Below are positions 24,311-29,157 of a stretch of 29,157 bases of DNA, piece after piece (the stretch's first letter is position 1; each line of letters starts with the position of its first letter). A program made the position numbers and the translations under genes. The notes under the pieces are model-generated. The model had not been told where the DNA came from. It did not search any database and saw nothing but the letters and a program-made list of their open reading frames with translations. The stretch is taken from the NCBI GenBank assembly GCA_021780535.1, contig JAJXYN010000005.1, forward strand, positions 1 through 29,157. The letters run 5' to 3'. The DNA is from a bacterium (lineage in GTDB: Bacteria > Patescibacteria > ABY1 > JAGPKW01).

Positions 24311-25166
24311 TATCAGGGGCAACAATAAACGGATTTATTCTCTCAAAATCCGGCACAAAACAATCAGAACTATCAAGTTCCTGATACCACCCATTCTCCA
24401 TTCCAAGACTCAATTGATAATCATAAACTTTATTAAACTCCTCTTGAGTTAGCTTTCTATTAATCTCTTCAAAATTTTTAGCATTATAAACAGGATTATA
24501 CTGACTCATAAGACTAACGTGAATATTTCTATCAATTTTTGCAATCTCATCTAATACTCCAAAACTATTCTCAATATTGTTTGGCAAAATCAAGTGTCTT
24601 ATAACAATTCCTGTTTTAGCTAAATTATTTTTATCAAATTTCAATAAACCAACCTGATTATACATTTCCTTAATAGCAGTAATAGCAGTTTTAACATAAC
24701 CAGCTTGCCCACCGTAGCCTTGGCGAAGAAGGGAATATTTAAAAGCTAGATTATTGTTAGAATATTTAAAATCAGGCAAATAAATATCAACCAAACCATT
24801 CATATCTTTTATAATATCAACATCTTCGTAACCATTAGAATTCCAAATAATAGGGATAGTAAGTCCACTATTTTTAGCAATTAAAATAGCCTCCTTAATT
24901 TGCTCATACCAAATAGTAGGAGTAACAAGATCAATACAAACACAATTTTGACTTTGTAAATCAATCATAATGCCAGAAAGTTCTTCAATACTATAAAATT
25001 TATCACCAAGATTTTCCTGAGAAATCTGATAATTTTGACAAAAACAACATCTAAGATTACAACCAGCAAAAAAAATACCACCAGCACCCTGCTTTTCATT
25101 TCCAACAAAAGGGGGCTCTTCACCAAAATGCTTACCAAACCATGCAATTTTAATTTTGTCGTTCAT
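24306..25166 (-). CDS. PflX-like radical SAM protein
   Basis: This 286-residue radical SAM protein is of the PflX type (COG1313), related to pyruvate formate-lyase activating enzymes. The 4Fe-4S motif is GCNLRCCFCQNYQIS, with C36, C40 and C43. HFGEEPPFVG before it and PTIWYEQIKEAI, WNSNGYED, DIYLPDFKYSNN and LSLGMENGWYQELDS after it are family-like. The substrate of this family is unknown to me. No glycyl-radical enzyme is seen nearby. An in-frame GC-rich insert encodes LLRQGYGGQAG at 24700-24731. The stop is TGA. It stands alone, between an M50 protease gene and rpsL. Confidence 0.9.
   Translation of the reverse strand: MNDKIKIAWFGKHFGEEPPFVGNEKQGAGGIFFAGCNLRCCFCQNYQISQENLGDKFYSIEELSGIMIDLQSQNCVCIDLVTPTIWYEQIKEAILIAKNSGLTIPIIWNSNGYEDVDIIKDMNGLVDIYLPDFKYSNNNLAFKYSLLRQGYGGQAGYVKTAITAIKEMYNQVGLLKFDKNNLAKTGIVIRHLILPNNIENSFGVLDEIAKIDRNIHVSLMSQYNPVYNAKNFEEINRKLTQEEFNKVYDYQLSLGMENGWYQELDSSDCFVPDFERINPFIVAPDI
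24700..24731 (-). repeat. GC-rich in-frame insert encoding LRQGYGGQA
   Basis: About 30 bp (minus strand CTTCGCCAAGGCTACGGTGG and following) is far more GC-rich than the gene around it and adds LLRQGYGGQAG between DFKYSNNNLAFKYS and YVKTAITAIKEMYNQVG. Relatives as I remember them have only a few residues here. I also recall the peptide LRQGYGGQA recurring in unrelated CPR proteins, which points to a small mobile repeat. Confidence 0.6.
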
Positions 25167-25173
25167 AGCAGGA

Positions 25174-25213
25174 AGTTAAATAGTTGATAGTTATATAGTT
25201 AATGGTTAAATTG
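25174..25213. repeat. Degenerate TAGTT tandem repeat
   Basis: AGTTAAATAGTTGATAGTTATATAGTTAATGGTTAAATTG-type sequence, that is, four or five imperfect units of roughly 8-10 bp built on TAGTTRATR. It lies just upstream of the radical SAM gene start (25166). Its ends resemble the left edges of segments A and B. Confidence 0.55.
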
Positions 25214-25325
25214 TGTTTTTCTATACTTCATTATTTTTTGATTTGAGAATACTTCGCAGAATCAAAAAAAATGAAGATAGAAAAATCACTCGAAATTTAA
25301 AATTTCAGTAAGTCATAAATTAGCA
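25203..25325. repeat. Dispersed repeat segment B with long hairpin
   Basis: Edges GGTTAAATTGTGTTTTT and ATTTCAGTAAGTCATAAAT resemble those of segment A. The interior (25216-25285) is a long hairpin: arms 25216-25243 and 25260-25285 pair over 26 bp with two single-base bulges, with a 16-base loop. No T-run follows, so it is not a typical terminator. It lies between the M50 stop (25347) and the radical SAM gene. Confidence 0.6.
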
Positions 25326-25346
25326 AGACTAAATTTATAAAATTTA

Positions 25347-26000
25347 TTAACTCAATCCAAATAATTTGTAGACAAAACTAATAACCGGATTATAAAGATA
25401 ACTAAAAACAGAAACATTAGAAATCATAGACAAAGCCAAAATAGTAATCAAAATAGTATTTCCATATTGAGCTAAAATAATTTTTAATTTATCAAATCTA
25501 GAAGGAAGCAATATATCTAAAATTTTAGCACCATCCAAAGGATGAATAGGAATCAAATTAAACACAGCAAGCAAAATATTTGTTTGAATCATAATAACCA
25601 AAAACACAACACCCAAACCTTGAGGTTGTAAAAAATTAAACACCATAGCCATCTTCAAAATAAAAGCAAAAAATAAAGCAGAGAGCATATTAGAAACAAT
25701 ACCAGCAATAGAAATAGTAAACATAGCAAGCTTATATCTTTTATGATCAATTTTAGATGGATCAATAATAGATGTCTTTCCCCATCCAATGCCAAATGCA
25801 ACAAGAGTAAGAAGTCCAATTGGATCAATGTGTCTTAAAGGATTAAGAGAAAGTCTCTTACTATCAATCTGGCTAGTATCCCCAAATTTATAAGCAGAAT
25901 AACAATGAGAAAATTCATGAATAGTTATCCCATATATAATAGATAATAAATAAGCAATAAAAACTGGCAAATTAGAAAACATTAAATCAATAAGACCCAT
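25347..26000 (-). CDS. M50 site-2-protease-like membrane protein
   Basis: This 217-residue polytopic membrane protein is of the M50 metalloprotease family (the short Rv2869/SpoIVFB-like or YwhC-like type). The zinc motif HEFSH is at residues 28-32 in the first membrane helix, and the second motif NLIPIHPLDGAKIL supplies the Asp ligand. About five hydrophobic segments are visible. I chose the ATG at 26000 (MGLIDLMFSN); an upstream ATG at 26048 would translate 16 residues out of a repeat. Such proteins cut membrane substrates within the bilayer; the substrate here is unknown. It is divergent from the L28 gene, with the palindromic element between them. Confidence 0.9.
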   Translation of the reverse strand: MGLIDLMFSNLPVFIAYLLSIIYGITIHEFSHCYSAYKFGDTSQIDSKRLSLNPLRHIDPIGLLTLVAFGIGWGKTSIIDPSKIDHKRYKLAMFTISIAGIVSNMLSALFFAFILKMAMVFNFLQPQGLGVVFLVIMIQTNILLAVFNLIPIHPLDGAKILDILLPSRFDKLKIILAQYGNTILITILALSMISNVSVFSYLYNPVISFVYKLFGLS

Positions 26001-26011
26001 ATAAATAATTT

Positions 26012-26156
26012 TAAATTTAAAAACTGAAAAATTCAAAACAAATCTCAATTTTAAATATCAAATTCTAAAACATATAATAATTTGTATTTTGTTTTAAAAT
26101 TTAAAGTTGAGATTTTAAAATTGTTTTTAAATTTGAATTTTTCCGTTTTTAAATTT
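26012..26156. repeat. AT-rich palindromic element, copy 2
   Basis: About 145 bp. Left arm AAATTTAAAAACTGAAAAAT and right arm, as its reverse complement, AAATTTAAAAACGGAAAAAT are near-perfect inverted repeats, and inner blocks also pair. The minus strand aligns with the plus strand of copy 1 (162-310) over nearly the whole length, including AATTTTAAAATCTCAA and AAAACAAAATACAAAT. It starts 12 bp upstream of the M50 start codon. Confidence 0.75.
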
Positions 26157-26171
26157 CACCAATATTTAATC

Positions 26172-26200
26172 TTTACAAAAAGATATATTAATGATATCAT
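26172..26200 (+). promoter_or_regulatory. Promoter of the L28 gene
   Basis: TTTACA (26172-26177), 17 bp, then TATCAT (26195-26200) preceded by TGA, an extended -10. Initiation near 26207 gives a 31-base leader. The -10 region ATGATATCAT is itself a palindrome and could also serve the M50 gene in the other direction. Confidence 0.7.
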
Positions 26201-26237
26201 ATTTTAACAAATATAAATAACAAGTAAGTAAAATTTT

Positions 26238-26534
26238 ATGAGATCATGCGATATCTGCACTAGAGGAACTCAAGTAATGCAAAAGAAAAGCCATTCCCAA
26301 GTAAAACACAAAACACACCAAAAAGTTAATGTTCAAACAAAAAAAATGGAAGGTGGATCATTATTACTTTGTTCAAAATGCTTAAGAACAGTAGCCAAAA
26401 TGGAAAAAGAGTTTTTAGCAAAACAAACTCCAAAAAAAGTTATTGTGAACGTTGATTCTAAAAAATCATACGGATCTAGCAGTAAAAAAATAGAAAAAGC
26501 AACTCCTACAAAAAAAGTTGCTTCTAAGAAATAA
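26238..26534 (+). CDS. rpmB: 50S ribosomal protein L28, zinc type
   Basis: Large-subunit protein bL28, 98 residues against 60-80 usually. The pattern CDICTRGTQVMQKKSHSQVKHKT at the N-terminus and LLLCSKCLRTVAKM later gives two zinc-binding pairs, C4/C7 and C45/C48, as in the zinc form of L28. The last 45 or so residues are a Lys/Ser-rich tail. It is the only plus-strand gene here, alone in its transcription unit, without rpmG next to it. There is no Shine-Dalgarno sequence. The family call rests on the N-terminal motif and is fairly safe. Confidence 0.88.
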   Translation: MRSCDICTRGTQVMQKKSHSQVKHKTHQKVNVQTKKMEGGSLLLCSKCLRTVAKMEKEFLAKQTPKKVIVNVDSKKSYGSSSKKIEKATPTKKVASKK

Positions 26535-26561
26535 AACAGCAGGCTAATTGCCTGCTGTTTT
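26533..26561. terminator. Bidirectional terminator
   Basis: A perfect 12-bp stem, AAAACAGCAGGC (26533-26544) with GCCTGCTGTTTT (26550-26561), with a 5-base loop and A/T runs at both ends. It ends the L28 transcript on the plus strand and the hypothetical gene on the minus strand. The minus gene's TAG stop (26544-26546) lies within the loop side of the hairpin. Confidence 0.92.
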
Positions 26562-27104
26562 ATTATCAATAATCTTACAAAAATCCAATTTTTCTCTAGA
26601 ACTTAAATTAGTTATTTTATTAAATAAGTCAAAAGACAAATTATCAAATATTAAATTACAAGAATAATTTCCATCTTTTTTATCACTAGACATTACATCA
26701 ACCACACATTTACCATTAACAACACCCCTACCAATAATAATAAATTTCTTATTAATACCGTTATCAATAAAAATACCTCTAAACGTTTTACACTCCATAA
26801 AATATCTCTTAACACAATTCAAATCTTCTGAACAGAATACATAACCATCAATACTTTTTTGGATATATTTTTCTTCAAGATTATAATTACTAATAGCTTT
26901 AAATAAATCTGTATTTTTGCTACTTCTTACATTATCTTTTAAATTATCATTATTAATAACGGGGTTTAAATTATTATTAGTTTTTATTACTTGATTACTT
27001 TTTTTATTATTAACATTGTTTAAAATAAACCAAAATAAAAACACAAAAAAAATAGAAAATATTATAATAGCAAATATTAAAAATTTATTATTTTTCATAA
27101 ACAT
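26544..27104 (-). CDS. Small single-pass membrane protein, unknown function
   Basis: I do not recognise this 186-residue protein. Residues about 8-28 (FLIFAIIIFSIFFVFLFWFIL) form one membrane helix, followed by an Asn/Lys-rich linker of about 40 residues and an outer domain with six cysteines (FCSEDLNC, MECKT, NGKCVV, YSCNL, DFCKI). Either Met 27104 or 27098 could be the start; neither has a Shine-Dalgarno sequence. It starts 9 bp after the cysteine-rich protein's stop, so the two are likely one operon. The even number of cysteines suggests an exported disulfide-bonded domain. Confidence 0.75.
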   Translation of the reverse strand: MFMKNNKFLIFAIIIFSIFFVFLFWFILNNVNNKKSNQVIKTNNNLNPVINNDNLKDNVRSSKNTDLFKAISNYNLEEKYIQKSIDGYVFCSEDLNCVKRYFMECKTFRGIFIDNGINKKFIIIGRGVVNGKCVVDVMSSDKKDGNYSCNLIFDNLSFDLFNKITNLSSREKLDFCKIIDNKTAGN

Positions 27105-27113
27105 TTTTATAAT

Positions 27114-29157
27114 TTAATAACAAGCATTCATAGCACCGCAAAGCCTATCAGCATAACAATGTCTATAATAATCATCACCTTTATTTGTACACCAAGTACC
27201 ACCACTATGATAATATGCACTATTACCATCACAATTAGGATACCAATTCTCACAGTCATTCAATAAGGTCCAATGATAATTATGAGCCTGACTATCCGCC
27301 GCATAATCAATACCACAAACAGCTTCTCTATTACCAACAATACTGCAATGTGTGCACCCTCCATTATTATTAGTTTCAAGTGGAGAATTACAACCAGCTT
27401 GCAAAGAATATCTAGTAGCGTGCCAAGTATTAGTACTTAAACAATCATTATTTACCCAAGCCGAAAAATTAGCATCCGTACAGCCAGCACAACCAGTATT
27501 AGCAATACCAGTATTATATGTATTATTAGGACAACCCAAACATTGAGAAACACTTCCAGCACCAGAAGTACTTCTATAAGTATTAGTAGCACATCCAATT
27601 ATAGCATTTCCACCTGTACAATAATATCCAGCAGGACACGTATTGCAAGTAGTATCAGATTTAGAATCAGCATCATAAGTTTCAGCAGGACAAGAAGTAC
27701 AAGCAGTAGCTCCATTAGTAGAAGACCCTCCTGTTATATTTGCAGTATTTGTATAATTTCCAGCAGTACATGGTGTACAGAAAGTAGAGCCATCATTAGC
27801 TGCATACGTTCCAGCACCACAAGAATTACAAACACTGTTTGCTGTACCAGCAGGGTTACCTATTGTTCCAGCAGAACAAGCTTTTTGATTAGTAGAACCA
27901 ATAATAGTAGATCCGGATCCAGAACAAGTAACTCCATTAACACCATTAGCACCAGTAGTACAACTACCAGCATCAGGGTTCTTACAAACAACACTTCCTT
28001 CAGAATCTTGATATGTACCATTAGGACAAGAAGTACAAGAAGAACTAACTTCGCCAGAAGTATAGAACAAAGGATCAGATGTTCCTATTGAAGCATCCGT
28101 TATTCCAACATATTCAGTAGAAGATCTATGATCACGAGTACCTATTGGACAAGTTTTTACAGTAGACTGACCAGAAGCATCTTGATATGTACCAGCAGGA
28201 GGATAAATACAATAAGGCTGACCAGAATTAGGTTGATAAGTACCTACTGGACAATCTATACATTCAGCTTGAGGTTGATTAGCTTGATTTACAGAATAAG
28301 GAGTAAAAACACCTGTAGAAGCAGAATAGTTAGGAGTACTAGAATTATTCCATCTAGAATCATATTGACCAACAGGACAATCAACTTGAGTAGAAGCACC
28401 TAATGCAGATCCAGTTTTTTGACCTATATCAGGATAAATACAAAAAGGAGAAGGTTTAGTATAGTCAGCACCAAAAGCATTTCTTAAATCATAAGTTCCT
28501 AATGGACATTTAACTTCACTTGAAGCACCAAGCAATGTATGTGTTGCATCTAAACAACCACTCGCAACAATACCAGCGCCAATATCAGCACCGGCTGGTT
28601 TAGGTTTACCACCACCAGTATTAGCACAGCCACAATGAATTCCATCAAAAGAAGAACAGTATCCTTGATCAGGAACTTTACAACCAGCATTAGCAGTAGA
28701 AGAGTCAGTTCTAGAATCATAAGTTCCAAGAGGACAAGGAATAGCTATATTAGCTCCTAGCTTATTATTCAAAGTATATCCAATAATACCAGCATCATTT
28801 GGCATAGTAGAATTAATAGCACCAGCAATATCTTCACTAGCAGGATTACTACTATCTGTAGGAGTTAAAGTATTACTAGGAGTTAAAATACAAAGGCTAG
28901 GAATAGTAGCAGTATTAGTACCAACAACTTTAGCTTTGGCAACACAATAACCAGTAGGAGGAGCTATACAATCTGAAGATTGTATAGAACCAGGTTTATC
29001 AGTATATTTACCAACAGGACAAGGTATTTTATCTTTCATACCACCTTTACAATAGAAACCAGGAGGACATATTTCACATATACCTTTTACATTAGATTTT
29101 ATACATCTACCATTAGAATCAATAACACCACCTTTACTAGGATCACAATTATTAGTA
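27114..29157 (-). CDS. Large cysteine-rich repeat surface protein (3' part)
   Basis: The frame is open to the right edge; the first Met seen at 29039 is internal, since conserved cysteine-rich sequence (RCIKSNVKGICEICPPGFYC) continues upstream of it. At least 681 residues are visible. Repeats have the form CP.GTY.......C..C, like the GCC2/GCC3 (ephrin-receptor-like, EGF-like) Cys-rich domain of extracellular proteins. One subset repeats LGA....V.CPLGTYD.R at about 60-residue spacing. The last 100 residues differ: a Trp/Tyr/His/Cys-rich module (WHATRYSLQAGC, HWTLLNDCENWYPNCDG) may be a separate domain. Very rich in Thr, Ser, Gly, Asn. I infer a secreted or surface protein held by many disulfides. 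Confidence 0.85.
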   Translation of the reverse strand, partial: TNNCDPSKGGVIDSNGRCIKSNVKGICEICPPGFYCKGGMKDKIPCPVGKYTDKPGSIQSSDCIAPPTGYCVAKAKVVGTNTATIPSLCILTPSNTLTPTDSSNPASEDIAGAINSTMPNDAGIIGYTLNNKLGANIAIPCPLGTYDSRTDSSTANAGCKVPDQGYCSSFDGIHCGCANTGGGKPKPAGADIGAGIVASGCLDATHTLLGASSEVKCPLGTYDLRNAFGADYTKPSPFCIYPDIGQKTGSALGASTQVDCPVGQYDSRWNNSSTPNYSASTGVFTPYSVNQANQPQAECIDCPVGTYQPNSGQPYCIYPPAGTYQDASGQSTVKTCPIGTRDHRSSTEYVGITDASIGTSDPLFYTSGEVSSSCTSCPNGTYQDSEGSVVCKNPDAGSCTTGANGVNGVTCSGSGSTIIGSTNQKACSAGTIGNPAGTANSVCNSCGAGTYAANDGSTFCTPCTAGNYTNTANITGGSSTNGATACTSCPAETYDADSKSDTTCNTCPAGYYCTGGNAIIGCATNTYRSTSGAGSVSQCLGCPNNTYNTGIANTGCAGCTDANFSAWVNNDCLSTNTWHATRYSLQAGCNSPLETNNNGGCTHCSIVGNREAVCGIDYAADSQAHNYHWTLLNDCENWYPNCDGNSAYYHSGGTWCTNKGDDYYRHCYADRLCGAMNACY

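Noticed and set aside
26001..26048. Upstream ATG at 26048 for the M50 gene
   Set aside because: The extra 16 residues come from the palindromic repeat and do not look like an M50 N-terminus; the Met at 26000 fits better.
27543..28091. Plus-strand 182-residue frame rich in Ser, Thr, Arg and Ile
   Set aside because: It is the mirror of the low-complexity Cys-rich repeat gene on the minus strand and has no signal or known motif.
29037..29039. Met at 29039 as the start of the Cys-rich protein
   Set aside because: The frame continues without a stop to the window edge and encodes more of the same Cys repeat, so the Met is internal.
1..29157. CRISPR arrays, tRNA or rRNA genes, transposases, phage genes
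   Set aside because: I looked for regular repeat-spacer units, cloverleaf-like sequence and integrase or transposase motifs and saw none in the window.

Overview
The window is about 29 kb of AT-rich bacterial DNA (roughly 30% G+C by eye). Almost every gene lies on the minus strand, so transcription runs from high to low coordinates. It looks like a Candidate Phyla Radiation (Patescibacteria) genome, probably a Parcubacteria-type lineage. The reasons are: rpmD (L30) is missing from an otherwise complete spc cluster; ribosome-binding sites are nearly absent; several ribosomal proteins carry Lys-rich tails; there is a secreted protein with a GNVGVGT motif; and short GC-rich repeats interrupt AT-rich DNA. 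This placement is inference. The standard code fits: TGG encodes Trp, no TGA interrupts any conserved gene, and TGA is the stop of rplP and of the radical SAM gene.

Layout from right to left. (1) 29157-26544: the 3' part of a large cysteine-rich repeat surface protein, followed by a small single-pass membrane protein. (2) 26238-26534 (+): a solitary zinc-type ribosomal protein L28 with its own promoter and a bidirectional terminator. (3) 26000-24306: an M50 site-2-protease-like membrane protein and a PflX-type radical SAM protein, separated and flanked by repeats. (4) 23996-7947: one unbroken str-S10-spc supercluster, rpsL-rpsG-fusA-tuf-rpsJ-rplCDWB-rpsS-rplV-rpsC-rplP-rpmC-rpsQ-rplNXE-rpsN-rpsH-rplFR-rpsE-rplO-secY. 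(5) 7591-380: a single 2403-residue gene that fuses RNA polymerase beta and beta' (rpoBC). (6) 151-1: the start of a secreted protein.

The window therefore joins the transcription core, the translation core (elongation factors and 21 ribosomal proteins in the supercluster plus L28) and the SecY export channel. The most notable coding observation is the natural-looking rpoB-rpoC fusion placed directly after secY. The most notable non-coding observations are: a family of GC-rich hairpins between ribosomal genes that shows compensatory base changes; a roughly 145-150 bp AT-rich palindromic element present twice, 26 kb apart and in inverted orientation; candidate attenuators in the rpsL leader and in the rpsG-fusA and rpsJ-rplC gaps; and a short GC-rich repeat inserted in frame into the radical SAM gene.
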